Assembly: GCA_000231825.2 (NCBI GenBank)
Contig: JH720350.1
Span: forward strand, 11,163-75,162
DNA length: 64,000 nucleotides
Origin: Tetrahymena elliotti 4EA
Lineage: Eukaryota > Ciliophora > Oligohymenophorea > Hymenostomatida > Tetrahymenidae
Direction of reading: 5' to 3'
In this document: one piece after another, positions 23,554-37,600 of the stretch
How positions within the stretch are numbered: position 1 is the first letter of the stretch
Layout of the letters: every line of letters starts with the position of its first letter
The notes under the pieces: model-generated
Told to the model about the DNA's origin: nothing
The model's input: only the letters and a program-made list of their open reading frames with translations
Database searches by the model: none
Translations under genes and position numbers: made by a program

Positions 23554-24794
23554 TCATTTAAGGTCAGGGGTAACAGATTTAAGGAATTATTCTAAATGTT
23601 AACTTTGATATTTTAAGAATTCAATTTCTTGCTTTCTCTTTTATTCTTCGATATCTCTTCTTTCCTTGTTTCTTTTTTCAATGGCTTCTTTCTTGTTTAA
23701 CAATTCTACTCTCTGATTTTTAATGATTTAAAAAACTGATTTTAAAACTAAAAGAATAAATTAAATGATAAATTACTCTTTCTTCTAATTTAGCTTTCTT
23801 CTTTTCTAATTCAGATATTTTTAACTCAGTATCAGCTTTACCTTATTCAGATTATAATTACTTTCTCATACCGAATGTAACAGATGATTGATATAAAGTT
23901 TGATATGCAGCAATAGTCATTTTTAATTCGTCTCTTACTCTCAACAATAAAATACCTTTAATTTTTTATTAAATTATTATTTAATTAATTAATATTTTGA
24001 TGCTTTTTGTTGTTAATTTTTAAAGTAGTTTGCCTTTATTTTTTAAAAATTGTTAAAATAATTTATAATTGCTATCCTTTATACATAATTAAATTTCATA
24101 TCCTAAATTTCAATGACTTTTTCTAGATATAACTCTAGTATTATTTTATTCCCTTATCCGAATTACTTATCAAATTGCTGATTTCAACTGAATATTATTT
24201 ATTATAAATTTGCTTATTTAGGCAGTTGCATATTGTTGTATTATTATATATTTTTTTTTTGATAACTGCTTTGAGCTTTTAACTAATCAAATATCTAATT
24301 ACCTCTTTCTTGGCAGTCAATAGTTACTTGTCTAATAATTTCATCAAAACACTAGCTATGAAGTTCTTCTCTAATAGGGCAAATACCAGAATCTCTAATT
24401 TTTGAATTTAAAAATATTTGAATTAGTCAAAGTTAAAAATGTGCATTTTTAAACATCATAAACATGTCAATAACAAATTAATATTAATTCTAATAGATTA
24501 CCTTGCTTGTCTAGCTAATAATTTTTCATCCAAAGTTTTTTATAAATTAGCAACATCTTCTCTGGAAGCTGAATTGTGAGCAACATATTAAATATAGTGG
24601 GTACCTTCATGATCCCATTCTCTAGGAGGTAAAATAGCATTCAATATATCATCAGTAGAAGGCTTTGACTCAAGAGGAGGAAGTTAATGCTTTTTTTTAT
24701 TTCCTAAATTTGAATATCTAGCAATATCGCTATGCTTATTAATGGCAGTTTCTGGTTCGTATAACACTAATGATTCTCTAGGGTAACGGGACAT
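23554..24794 (-). CDS. Axonemal dynein light chain p28 (DNALI1 family)
   Basis: Four exons, 24502-24794, 24303-24394, 23777-23955 and 23554-23712, give 240 residues; introns are 24395-24501, 23956-24302 and 23713-23776, all GT...AG and in phase. The protein starts MSRYPRESLVLYEP and carries the p28 hallmarks LPPREW near residue 55, SREDVANLQ, LDEKLLARQAR, GICP.REELHSQCFDE, IRQVTIDCQERG, LLLRVRDE and YQTLYQSSVTFGMRK, followed by a long charged helix to the C-terminus. p28 binds the heavy chains of a subset of single-headed inner-arm dyneins together with actin or centrin and is required for normal ciliary beating. Length fits the family (about 240-260). The start is the ATG after which the conserved N-terminal segment begins. 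Tetrahymena has several p28 paralogues; which one this is cannot be decided here. Confidence 0.95.
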
Positions 24795-27700
24795 TTTGTA
24801 AAATAATTTGCTTTTATTGAGATATTTGTTAATTAATTAATTAAGTTACTTGCTATTTAATATAAATACAAAGGTCCTTTATAATCTTTTATTTAATTGC
24901 CTCTTCTATTTAAAAAGAACTTTCAAATTTTCTTAACCTTTTATTTTGAGATTATTAACAAATGAATATAATTCAAGTCATATACATAAAAAATTAGACA
25001 AAACGAAGTTTATGCTCAAATAAATATTTCAATTAAATGCTTTATTATACAAGTTATTATATAATTACAACACAATTATTTTCTATTTATTTAAAAATAA
25101 GTTAAACAAATTTATTGTGCATTTTATTTATTAAAATTATTTTTATTTTTTAAATCCAAAAACAATTTTAATTGTACCTCATTTAATTTAAATTTACATA
25201 TTTTCTCACTCATTTTTTTCATTTAATTAATATCATTAAATATTTTTTTTTAATTTACTTTGTTAAATATTTAAAAAAAATTATTTTTGAGATTACTTTT
25301 GTTAATTCCCTAAATATTTAAAAAAATTTATTCAAATAATATTCTTCAGAAAGACTATCTTTTTTTGATTTTATAAATCATTATTAAGCATTTCATCAAA
25401 ATATTCTCACCTAAAGCACCAACCCATTACAACAAATAAAAACTTAAATAAAAAGCAAAAATTATTTTTAACTCACACAAAATTTAATATTGAATTCTTA
25501 ACTAAAAGGTAAAACTATTTAATTTTTATATATTAATATAGAGTTTTCCACATTACTCTTAGATAATTTTACATTGTTCTTTCACAAACAAATCTATCAA
25601 ATATCAATAATTTGCTCATTCATATTTTTAAAGAAAATATTTATTTTAAAAAATATAAAAAGTATTTACTTATTATGAAACGACTTAATGTTTATTTTTA
25701 TGTTTTTGATAAATTAAATATTAGTAAAAAAATATCAAGAAATCATTTATTTATCTTTTTTAATTAGAATGTTGGTGATTAAAAATTATATATGAAACTA
25801 AAACTTATTTTTATCTTTTTTAACAAGAATATTAATGATTTCATCTCCTTATGAAGGTAAAACTTATGATTTTTTTCTTTTTTAATTTAAATTTTTGTAA
25901 AAAAATTTAATTGTTTTTTTAGTTTAAACATTTTTAAAAAAGTAGTGTTTATTTTAAAAATATTTTTTTCAAATTTTGAATCTATTAATTAATTGTTATT
26001 ACCAATAAGATATAAGCTATACTTCAAAAAGTATATTAATCTATATCTGATAGATGGTTAGTATTATTATAATTTTTAAAAATAGATCTTTTAGTTAACT
26101 TTGAAAAATTTTGATTAAAAAAAATTATTTATATTCTTCAATTAAAAATTATCTAAGTTGTATTTCCTTTAACTTTTGAGAAAAATTATCAGAGATGAAT
26201 AAAATATTAAATGATTTTTAATAGATTTAAAATATTAAAAATTAAAATTTTTGGAAATGTGTGTATATTTGATTCACAATAAATGGTTGTTTTTATTTTA
26301 CCATTTTATAAGTTTAATAACTTACCTATGAGGATTAATTTTAAGTTAGATATTTAATTTTTTTTAAATGTAATTTTTTGTTTTAAAAAATTCCCAAACT
26401 TAAAATTCACTTTTGAGGAGATAAAAAATTTAATTGTTTAGTTAGAAGATTTATTAAATAATAACAAAAGATAATTATTAAAAAAGATGATTAATATTTG
26501 TGTTTATTTTTACACTTTTATAAAATAAAATTAAAAATAATTCATTTTATTAACTTTTATTTATTTCTATTTTATAAATTTAGAATTTTTTTTATGACAA
26601 TAAAATTTTGGATATGAAAGCTTTGAATCTTGAATCAGTCCATAGTTAGACTGGTCAGTCATCTAATCAAAATTATAAGGAATAATATAGCCTCTGATTA
26701 TGAATAAAAATAAATAACAGAAAACACAAGAGAGACTTAATGAATTGATAAATTTTAAAACCAAAGAATTGCTTAAAATAAATTGAATTTGTAAGAATAG
26801 TAATAATTAAATTTATTGTGTGATGTCAGAATTATCTAAATAATAAAAGAATATTAATTACAAACAATAAAAGATTAAATAATATCTTTTCAAATTTAAG
26901 TTGAATTCTTTTATTCTAAAATTGACTCGACTCTATTTATATATTTTCTCTCTCATATACTTAAAATTCAATTTAAACTTTGAAACTAAAAAATAAAGAA
27001 AACATCTATTTGAATTTTGAATTTCATTACTATTTAAAAACACATTACACAACATATTTAGCAGCTCTACTATGTAATTTGGTGAAGTTAATTACTCTTA
27101 TTAACTTAGGTTTTTGATCATCAATAAATCATATATTAATACTTCTACATTATTTTTTAATAAGTCTTATAAAATATTAAATTTAATATTTTGCTTTTAT
27201 TATTATTAAAAGAAGATAAAAACTTTTCGCAATAATATCTAAACTAAATATCTATTTTATAAGTCATTTTTCTTTTAAATCAATCCTTTACATATCTGTA
27301 ATTATTAATGTATTATTTAAGAAAGCATTTATAAGAATTTCAATTTCCTTTAAACTAAGAATTTATTGCTTTTAAAATATACTAATTTATAGTTTACTTT
27401 TTTCGATTAATCTATTGGTTAAATGGAAAAAATTGTATTTTTTTTAATTACTAAATGTTTTAATACAGGATAAGAGAATTTATTGAGAGGTTATAGATTA
27501 GTAATCCTTTTTTTCCTATAAATTCTGTATGCGGATTAAATATTTGCTTAGATTTTCATTTTTTGTTACTCATAATGGAAAAAATAACTAAAAAGACAAT
27601 GATTCATAAAAGAATTTTGATATAAATAATATGAAAATTTATTTATTTTTCAAAAAACCAAATCTTTTGTGATCAGGATTATTTCAAATTAAGAAAAAGA

Positions 27701-28608
27701 TATTCAAGTATTTCGACTTTTGATTGTTTCTTAGATTTTCTCATCTAAATTAAAGTAAGAAGCAATAAATACTTATATTTTCTGCCTTTTTGATGGACAA
27801 TCAATTACACATAAATCTTAAAAAGCTGCATAAAATCAAATATATAAATGAAATAATTTATTCAAAAATATATGTTATCTATTGTATATAGTATCTGATA
27901 TGAGAGATAAATCAATAGAATGTGAGAATGCATATTATAAAATAGCTATCATCAATATTATATTTATTTTATCAGTAAATATCTGAAAATAGCTTGAATA
28001 ATTTGTACTTAAATAAAATGCATAATCAATTTAGTAAAAACTTTGTTTTTGGGTGCATTTTATATAATTTTGCTGATTCACTTTTATGTTTTTAAATATA
28101 TATTCTATTTTATTCTTATTGTTCTTTTAGAAAATGGAGAAGTTTTTGCTGGAAGAAAAGATATTCTGATGATTAACTTATTTATTTAGGTCAGGTTTTG
28201 GAATCTTGATTTTTGAATAGTAATATATGTATTTATATATATATATATATCTTTTATAAGGCAAATATTGAGTTAGAGATGACGTAAGTTGTAAAGAAAA
28301 TTAGAATAGCTATTCATATATTTTCCACGATACTAAATGACGAGGGTTAGGTAAAACGTTGAAAGTAGATTCTTTCATATCTATTTATATCTATTGATAT
28401 TATATAATATTACAAGGTGGTTCATCTATTAATGAGAGAATCTTATTAATTTTTTTCCAAATGTTATCATAAATTGATTGATATCTGTTATCCTTGATAT
28501 CAGTGACAGTTCTTTAAAAACTGCTGGTAAATTTCAAAAATTAATAATATTTATCAAAACAATAAATTAAACTAAAATAAATAAAGTAAAAAAAAACTAA
28601 GATTTAAA
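24795..28608. other. Long intergenic region
   Basis: About 3.8 kb between the divergent p28 and acyl-CoA-binding protein genes. Composition is extremely AT-rich. A short ATG frame near 26615-26700 (MKALNLESVHSQTGQS...) has protein-like composition but stops after 27 codons and is not called. A (TA)n run lies at 28234-28250. No RNA gene was recognised. Promoters of both flanking genes must be at the two ends. Confidence 0.5.
28234..28250. repeat. (TA)n microsatellite
   Basis: About eight TA dinucleotides in a row within the upstream region of the acyl-CoA-binding protein gene. Confidence 0.9.
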
Positions 28609-28872
28609 ATGACTGATTTCGAAAAGGCTGCTGACGATATCAAGAAGTTCTTCGAACAAAAGGGTGATACCTCTGACGACAACAAGTTAGAATTATACGC
28701 CTTATTTAAGTAAGGTACCGTTGGTGACAACAGCACCCCCAAGCCTGGTATGTTGGACTTCAAGGGTAAGGCCAAGTGGGAAGCCTGGAACAAGAAGAAG
28801 GGTGTTGCTCAAAATGAGGCTCAAGCTTAATACGTCGTTCTTGCCCATAAGATCATTGCCACTAAGAAGTGA
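28609..28872 (+). CDS. Acyl-CoA-binding protein (ACBP)
   Basis: Intronless 87-residue protein, ATG at 28609-28611 in an AAAATG context, TGA at 28870-28872. It has the whole ACBP fold: [11 protein letters not shown] helix, [14 protein letters not shown] with the acyl-CoA-contacting Tyr, [20 protein letters not shown], and the last helix [13 protein letters not shown]. The usual family length is 86-90. ACBP binds long-chain acyl-CoA esters in the cytosol, buffering and delivering them to lipid metabolism. Codon use is strikingly biased (AAG, GCC, GGT, GAC, TTC; one TAA and one TAA-type Gln codon only), unlike the AT-rich usage of the neighbours, which indicates a highly expressed gene. The coding region is a G+C island in the window. 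Confidence 0.96.
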
Positions 28873-29508
28873 GATAATAATAACAAATTGAATTATTGAC
28901 AAACAAATAATATCATTTCAAAATCTAATTATTTTATTGTTATGTTTCTTTCATATTTCTATACTCTTTATTGTAAGTTAATCATTTTAACTTGACAAAG
29001 CAAGCCCGTTTTCTAATTACATCCTCTCATTTTTCAATTGATTTTTATTTTAATTGTATCATTTTATCTATGTTAACCTATCCATATCAACCATAAGTTT
29101 TCCAAACTACAAGCTCTATTTATTTTCCTAACATATGGATAAGTTTATCTCGAAAAATAAATAAATATCTACAATAATTGATTCTGAAAAATGGAAAACT
29201 TTGACATAAAAACTGAGTAATTTAAGAAAAAACTATTGCTTCTAGATGAACTCAATATGTGTTTTCAGCTCATAATTGTTATTATGTCTCCCTCTCAGTT
29301 AAATTGGTGAAAAATGACTTTTTTAATTTTTCTTTACCCTCAAGAAAGGAGATAAAGAATATTATGGAAATACATGAAATAATATGTTAAAAATTTTTAT
29401 AAGGAAGATTTACAAAATAAATCTTTTTAAGTAAATAAATAAAATCACATAAAGAACTTACATTATTTTTTATAATTTAATTGAATCGAAATTTCTGTTG
29501 AAAAATGA
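28873..29508. other. Intergenic between ACBP and WD40 genes
   Basis: 3' flank of ACBP and upstream region of the WD40 gene, both on the plus strand. No further gene or signal is visible. Confidence 0.55.
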
Positions 29509-32500
29509 ATGAATTTTAGCAGCAAAAACTAATTAAGATAAATGAATGATTTCTGTTTAAAAGCTCATGTAAAATATCAGTTTATGAATGATGAACGATC
29601 AAAAAATTAATTAAGTATCAAAACCATTCATAATTCAAATTAATTTGTAAATTTAGAAATTTTATATCTTATTTATTAAAAATCAATCAATCAATAACCT
29701 TTATTTAATTTTTAGACATATTTTGGTTTTCAAATGAAGCAAAAAGGAGTGTTTAATCATCTACTAAACGAATTTAGTAAACACGCATATGTTCTTAAAG
29801 CAAATGACATTTATCCTGTGCAGAGGGTAAAATTATTTCTTAAATGTTATTTTAGAAATAATTATTTTTAAGACATATTATTAATATTCAGAGGAAATAA
29901 ATCTTAAAAATCATAATTAATTTTAGAAAAAGAAAGAAAAGAAAAATAAATATGATGAAAGCTCAGAAGATGATAGTTACAGAGATGATAGTGAAGAAGA
30001 AAAAGGGTTAGATGATGATACTATTAAAAAATATAAAATATTTGGATCCGAAGATTTTGATTCTGAAGCATTTTCTATTCACACTTAAACACCTGAGCAT
30101 TATAAAAAATTTGAGATATTACAATCAATATCACCAAATGAATTTATAGATATAAAAAAAGAGTTTGAAATTTATGAGGATTTAGAGATGAATGTCAAAC
30201 AAGTAAATACAATTTCTTTTAAAAAAATGGTTTATATATTTGGATATTTAAACATAAAAATTAAACAATATATTAATCATTCATTAATGGTGTTGGTTAA
30301 AGTCATTATTATTTTAAAATTTCAGTTTGTTGTAATGATGTGCAATGTAGTGCTTAAGTCTTCAGAGTATAACATTGATTTAGATGAGTATTTAGTGTGT
30401 TTTGTAGAAGTTTTTAATCTAATTGATGTAAAGAATCGTGGTAAAATAAGCTTTAAAGAGCTAACTTAATTTATCATAGAAATACCTGAACTCCTGAATA
30501 GAGATGAAAATTTATATGAAACAAAACTTAATTTATGTGAAAATATAGAAGGATATGAACACAATCCCATAGAAAAAATATATACTTTTAAAGGAACATA
30601 GTTCTTTGGTTTCTTAGAAGCTAACATGAAATATTTGAAGCTTATTAATGCTAAGACATTAGTCCAAGAATAAGAAATAGAATTTGAAAGTTCCACTTTT
30701 ACTTGTGCTATTTATGTTAAATTTAAAAACTGTCTAGCCCTATGTTCGAATGATAAAAATATAAGCTTTTACGATATTGAAAATAAAAAGATTGTCAGAA
30801 AGTTCCCAGTTCCAGATGCTCAGATCCATATTGAATATAGTGAAGATAAAAATACTCTTTATACAGCTAACTCTTAAGGTATTATTTGCTGTTGGAATGT
30901 TGAAAAAATATTTTCTAAGCAGTTTGAGTCTTAATATATTAATAAGAAGTCCTTTGAAAAAGCTCTGAAATAAGATCCTATGTATGAAAATTATAAATAA
31001 TTATGAAATAATTTTATTTTATTAAAATTTAAATAGCTGGATATTAATTTGCTTTTTTATTTTTAAAAAAGTCGTGAATAATTAGATGTCACTTGCATGC
31101 TTAATATTGAAAGCTTGGGGGTGTTAGCAACTGGCTCAAATGATACAAATATTAGACTTTATGAGAATTAAATGGATGAAAGTGATTCAAAAGAATTAAA
31201 AACGACATTTAAACTACTTTGTGGGCATATTAAAGGAATTAAAGGTATATGTTATAATGAAGCAAACAAATATATTGTAAGCTGTGCATTTGATTTTGAT
31301 GTTCTAGTTTGGAATGCTTATTTAGAGCACCCTGTTGCCAAGTAACATTCAAATTTATTTTATGTAGATATAAGTTATTTATTTTTATTTCTAGGCTAAG
31401 TGGCCATGATGCTCCTTTAATAGCAGTAATTACACCAGAATCATATGCAAATACTGTTATATCTGTGGATGCAAGAGGAGTTGTAAAACTTTGGAATATA
31501 TAAGCATTTTAAGAAGTATAAACAATAAATGCAGAAGAAGATTAATATAGGTTACAAGAGAAAAAAGCTAAGAAGAATTAAGCTACGTATCCCTAAGATA
31601 CAGAAAAGACTAAAAATATGTATAAAAAACAAGGTACTTTCTACTATAAAGTAGCGGTCTTCAGAGAGAATGAGAATAAAGTAAACTGAAACAATAATAT
31701 TGAAATTGTTGTTAATTATTCTTTTTCAAGTTAATTTTAGGTTCTAAAAAACTCAGTTTTTATGAGTTTGATACAAGCTTTGATCCTTAACTTGCTGATG
31801 ATAAATAGATTTTATGTTTAGCATACTCTCCTTATAATTGTGAATTCTATACAGGTGCAGGAAAGAATGTTAGGGTTTGGAATTTCAGAAAAGGAACTGT
31901 CCATAGAGTTTATAAGAATATTACTGAATCTGATATTACAAGTATGGCTTTAGATGCAAATCAAAGAAAATTATATTTAGGTTAGCATGACGGTAAAATC
32001 AGGTAATTCAGATTTATTTATTTATTTAATAATTAATTAATTTTTATTAATTTCAATTTAATACATAAAGGTGCATTGATTGCTTAACAGGGTTTAAAAT
32101 CAAGGATCTAAACTTTCACTTGAAAGAGATATGCTTTTTAACTATGAGCACTAAGAACTCGTAAGTTTATTGTTTATTAATCTAAATTTTATATAATTTT
32201 TATATTAGATTATTGATATCTGCGGCATGGGATTAAACAGTAAGAGTTTTTTGTGATGAGAGAGTAGAGAAGAATGAAGAAAAACGTAAGATTTAAAAAA
32301 AAATGAGATTTTATTTTATTTTTATTGTTTAAATTAAAGCTTGCTTAAGAGCAATAAAAAATGTTTCTAAAAGTGATATTTCTGCTGCTGTTTTTAGTGA
32401 AAATTTACTTTAAATAGCAACTGTTTCTAGGGATAATTGTATTCGTATTTGGGATTTTGAAAAAGGAAACTTTTTATATAAAATAATTATCCCACAAACA

Positions 32501-33703
32501 GTAAACGAGATTGTTATGATTAAAATCCTTGATCCTTTCCCTTTGATTGCAGGTGCAGATAGTAGTGGATTTATTTATGTTTGGGGATTAAAGTAATCAG
32601 AATATTATAATGGAAAGCTTCTTATTAAATGGAAGAATATGTTTACTATTCAGAAAGCTGCAGTTATAACTTCCATGGATCACCAAGTAATTGTCAAAGA
32701 TAATTAGGTCAAGCTTGATTTGATCTTAGGTGATGAAATTGGCTACATAAGATTCTTAAATCTAAATGAGCTTTTGAATGAGTTCTAAATAAAGCCTTTT
32801 AGTCAACCAGAAGAAAATAAAAATTTAAAGAGAGCTATAGATGTAAATAAAATTTACTTGTTAAAACATTAATTTAAATTTATGCTTTTAATAGTATGTT
32901 TTTTCTGATTTGGATCAAGAAATATTGTAAAGGGATGAGAAGCCTCTTCTTTAGGAAAAAAAGGCTAAATAGGTAAATTGGAGTTTATTTTTAGTTAATA
33001 GTTTATAAATAAAAAAAATATTTAGGTTTTATAATGGAAAGCACATAGTGAATAGATCAAGGTTATATAAAAGATAAATGAAACTAAAGAAATGACATAT
33101 TTGACTGTTGGTTTAGATAAGTTAGTTAAATTATGGAATCAAAGTGGTAATTTGTTAGTTTCTTTTAAATAAGGATCAATAAATCCTACAAAACTTGATT
33201 TTAAAGAAAATTATAAAGACAAAATATCAATTTAAACAGCTGAAGTAAAAATAATTTGAAAATAAATTGTATCAAATTCATATTTAAATTAATAAAAGGT
33301 TAAAAAACATTATGATAATGTATAATAGAGTCAAAGCAAACAAAAAAAATAATTCATTATTCCTTTTTAAAAACCTGATGAGTATGATAAAATGAAGTAA
33401 TTAACTAGAGTAGAAAGTTAGGATGTATTTTAAGAGCTTCAAGTAAATTCAATTCTTTTATTTAAACAAAGTATAAAATAACTCAATAAAAAAAATAGGA
33501 AATTGATAAATACTTGGATAAATAAGAATAGTATAAAAAAAGAAACAATGAAAAATAATCTTGGAGATAAAATATGGATTAAACTAAGTTAAGTGACATC
33601 AGAAAATAAAAAGGAAAAATTCAAAAATACTGAAAAATTTTTTATTTTTAAAACTAAGAATTCTATTTAAACCTTAAAAAAATTAATAATTGCTGAAAAA
33701 TGA
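29509..33703 (+). CDS. EF-hand and WD40-repeat protein (WDR49/CFAP337-like architecture)
   Basis: Twelve exons: 29509-29646, 29716-29826, 29927-30981, 31072-31341, 31395-31680, 31731-32002, 32071-32160, 32209-32285, 32340-32842, 32895-32972, 33026-33244, 33299-33703; all phases agree and sum to 1167 residues. After an acidic N-terminus, an EF-hand-like segment (FNLIDVKNRGKISFKEL) lies at about residue 240-260. Then WD40 blades run to near residue 1030 (ISFYDIENKKIV, GIICCWNVEK, LATGSNDTNIRLYE, FDVLVWNA, ARGVVKLWNIQ, KNVRVWNF, DNCIRIWDFEKG, SGFIYVWGL, DKLVKLWN). A Lys-rich tail of about 135 codons sits in the last exon. This EF-hand plus double WD40 layout is that of WDR49/WDR64-type proteins, some of which are ciliary (CFAP337); a ciliary role is inferred. 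The exact start is uncertain: ATGs at 29542 and 29584 are in frame too, and exon 1 is the weakest exon. Confidence 0.87.
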
Positions 33704-34621
33704 AGTATTCACAAAAATTTATATTGTTTTAAACTCTAAATCAACTCATTTTAATTATTAAAAATGGGTTATTGCAAACTTCTAAAAAAAAATAAAATAA
33801 ACTCTTCAATTGAGAATGATTTTTAAAAAACAATTGTTTTTTTTTTAAATTAACATCTTAGGCATTGAAGAATTCAATTTTATTTAAATTGTAAAATAAA
33901 TACGAATTCTTAAAAATAATATTTTGATTAAGAAAACCCTTAAAAAAGAAAGTTGAAAATAATATATTGAAATAATATAGTTTAAATAATCTAAGTAAAA
34001 AAAAAAGAAAAGGTTTAGAAATATCTAGCAATAAAAAAGTCTAAAATTAATAATAATAATTTGTAAATAATTTAATTATTGATCTTTCAATTTAAACTGA
34101 AATGAATTTAAATCACTCAATTTATTTATTTTAATAATTTGAGAATTATTCTTTTATAACTTTAAATATGAATGTATAGATGTTACTTGAATTATTTTAA
34201 ATATTATGTAAGATTTAGGAGTAATTAGAGTTTAATTTTTATTTATTTTTGGATTATTTTGCATGCAAATACTCTTACTTTAAGTGAAAAGAAACTTTTA
34301 CTATGTATTAATTCAAAGAATTTAATATTAAATAATGGATGTACAAAGAAAAAATTAGGCGAGTTATTAAAGGTTGTTTACTCCTATGAAATGATGAAAA
34401 AAAGAGTAATTCGATGCAAATGTAAATGAATATTAAATGAATGTTATTAAAGAAAGACTCAAAATTCAATATCATAGTACTATGAATTCTATTAACAATT
34501 TAATAAATAAAAATATTTACAATTAATTATTAATTAATTAACAAATTATCAAATTTAATTAAGAATCCTTCCCTTTTTTTTTGACAGTTTAAGTTATTAA
34601 AGTAGAAGGAATTTTAGAAGA
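33704..34621. other. Intergenic, no gene seen
   Basis: AT-rich DNA between two plus-strand genes. No coding or RNA signal. The promoter of the downstream cyclic-nucleotide-binding-like gene should lie near its end. Confidence 0.55.
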
Positions 34622-37600
34622 ATGGAAGAGAAGCTTAGATTGTTTATAGCTGATCACCCATTCTTCAAAGGTATTTCTTAATCAGACAGATTGATCAGTG
34701 ACGTTGTTAGAAACTCCAAAATCAAGAAAATGGAGTAATACAGAATATTGATCAATCAAAATGAACCATAATTTTACATCTATTTCATTATGAGCGGACA
34801 AGTATCTATTTTCGTTAAAAAGCATAAGATGGAGATTGATTATGAAAAATAATTAAGAGGACATTTCGAAGATATAAAAAAAAAATATGATTATTCATTA
34901 AAATTTGAGAGTGAAAACAAAGTTTTGCTGAAGAAGGCTGAGATGAACCTAAAGAACGCCTTTAAGTTAGTCGATAGGAATGAAAAACAATATGATGATC
35001 CTATTTACACCTAATCTTTTCCTAATTTTGAACAAGATTTCTTAACAAATAAGCTCAATATATTTCCTTTAAAGAGAGTTTTAACATTAAATGCAGGATA
35101 GATAGTTGGGGAGTCTAGTAGTGAAAATCATAATGCTTAAGTTAGAAATAGCAATATTACTGCAGTGTCTTAGACTAAAGTGGTTTTTGCTCAAATTCCT
35201 ATTGAATATATAAACACCTTAGCACTTCCTAATAAGTATCATATTATTTAATCTGCTTTTGAGATGAATTTTGGGGATATTTTTAAGAATGACATACCTC
35301 TAATTTATCAATTTTTTGATAAACAAATATTAAAAAAAGGATAGATAATTTTTAGAACTAAAGAAAATACAGAAAAAATTTATATTGTTGGAGGAGGAGA
35401 AGTGGAGTTGAGTATCGAAAAAGGAAATTAAATATATAGACTAATTCTTTTATTATAAAATGATATGTTTGGTTATGAAAATTACAGCTTTGATAGAAGC
35501 TACTAGGCAATTAGTTGCTCAGATGACACATTTATATACTCTATTGAAAAATAGCTCTTTTTTGAGTTGATTGAAAACAAAATTTCATTTTCTTAAATTA
35601 TTGCTCAGGGAAATGAAAAAATTAATAGATTTTTCTATGTGCTTTTATCTAATTTGTATTCAAAAGATGAAAAAGTAGATTTCAGGTAAGAAAATGCAAA
35701 AGATAAAAAACTTAGTCTAACTTAGGCAGAAGACCCTTTTAGATTAAAATCATTAAAATATTAGAATATACAAATGACAAAATTTGAATTTTAGGATGCA
35801 GTTGATATAAATAAATCAATTATAATATAGGGATAAGTTAATACTTAGGCAGCATATGATAATAAAGGAAGCTCTTCTATTTATCTTATGTCTGATAAAT
35901 AAGAGCATAGTAGAAGTCCTAATAGAGGAACAAACTAAAAAAGCCCAAAAAGATTAAAATATGATTAAAGTCATAGTTAATTAGATATTAATTAGCTCAA
36001 TGATTAAAATTAAAGTATCGAATAGATTACTAAATTTGAGACCTTACCATCTAGAATAGTTTCATCAGGAGAAAAATATAAGAAATATAAATTTGGATTT
36101 GGAAGCTCAAAGAAGAAGGAACACTTAACACTCCCAACTATATCTAGCAATTAGAATACTGCTGATGACAAAAAAAAAAGAGAAAATATCCCAAATATCA
36201 TTGCAATAGAGGAAAATGTTTAATTTTCAAATGAAAAAATAAAAGAAGCTTAATTGGCTTTGGAAGAAATGCTACTTATTAATTAGAAAGGAACTCTCTC
36301 AGTAACTTCTTTTGAGAGCAAAGATACTTAATTAGTTATGTAAAAAGCTCTGGAAAATCATAAAATAATAACAAATGAATTAGCTAAACCATCTGCTAAT
36401 GAACCTAAAAACAATTCTGGATTCCTCTAAGATTTAAGCTAACAAGAAAACTTTAAAGAAATCTAAGAAAAAATTAAGTAACAAATTTTAAGAAATAAAA
36501 AATCTCCTTCACCATAAAGAGCTAAAAATAATGACACTATAAATTTCATCATCTAAAGTAGACTCAGAAAAATTAAATCTAGGCATCACTCAATAGAAAA
36601 TGTCAACTCTAATTTCATGTAAACTAAATTATTTTCTAAGTGCTTTAAAAGGACTCTAAAAATTTAAAGATATTTTTTCTTTTTCAATCTTTTCATCTCT
36701 TTTCAATTACAAAATCTAAATATTTTCAGATTTATAGAGTGAACATATGAATATTTTAAAGTTTATCTAAAAAATTTAATGGGTAATATACCATAGAATA
36801 ATTCAAATATCCAAAACTTTGTTATATAATTTTATTTATATTTTCTTAAAATTAAAATTTATTTATTTGCTTAGGATTTAAGGGAATAATAGAAATAAGC
36901 CATCAACAATACCCCTTGATGTTTAGTTTAAGCTGTAGAGAGCTAAATTTCAAGAAAAATAGCATAAAGAAGATACAAGTAGCAGGAGGGTTTAGACTGA
37001 AATTTCTTTGAATATTACTGACCAAATGAGAGCTATAACTCCTTTAATGAGCAATAGATCTTATAAATAACATTTATTAGATTTAGAGTTTAATTTTTAG
37101 AATGAAACTCTTAAGAATTTACAATAAAAGTAGCATTAAGATTAATAAAATTCTTAAATAAAGCAAGAGAATCTAACTCCTCTTGAAAATGAATAAAATC
37201 ACATTAAATATCATGATTCTGAGTTTAACTAGTATAATGAGGTAAAATTAGGTAAAAAAAGAAAATAGTTAAAGTACTTAACAACCAAAAAGCAAGATAG
37301 TGATTTATTCAGATTATCTTCAGAGCTAAGAAATATTGATAAATATGGAGTATCTTTACTTTCTAAGTCATAAGTCAATGAGTTAAAATAAACAGGAGGA
37401 ATTGATCAGAAAATTCCTAAAGAAAATGAGAAAGAAATGCATAGTACTACTAAAAATTAAACTAGCATGAACATTACACATTAAAAATAAATTTAAAATT
37501 AGTAGCTTTTTGTTGTAAATGGTGAATAAAAACAAATCAGAGATAAGATGAATACATTACCTATCACAACTACAAACCATAAAAAACATCTTTAAACATT

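Noticed and set aside
28572..28902. Two minus-strand open frames opposite the ACBP gene
   Set aside because: They are the antisense of a clear, conserved coding region.
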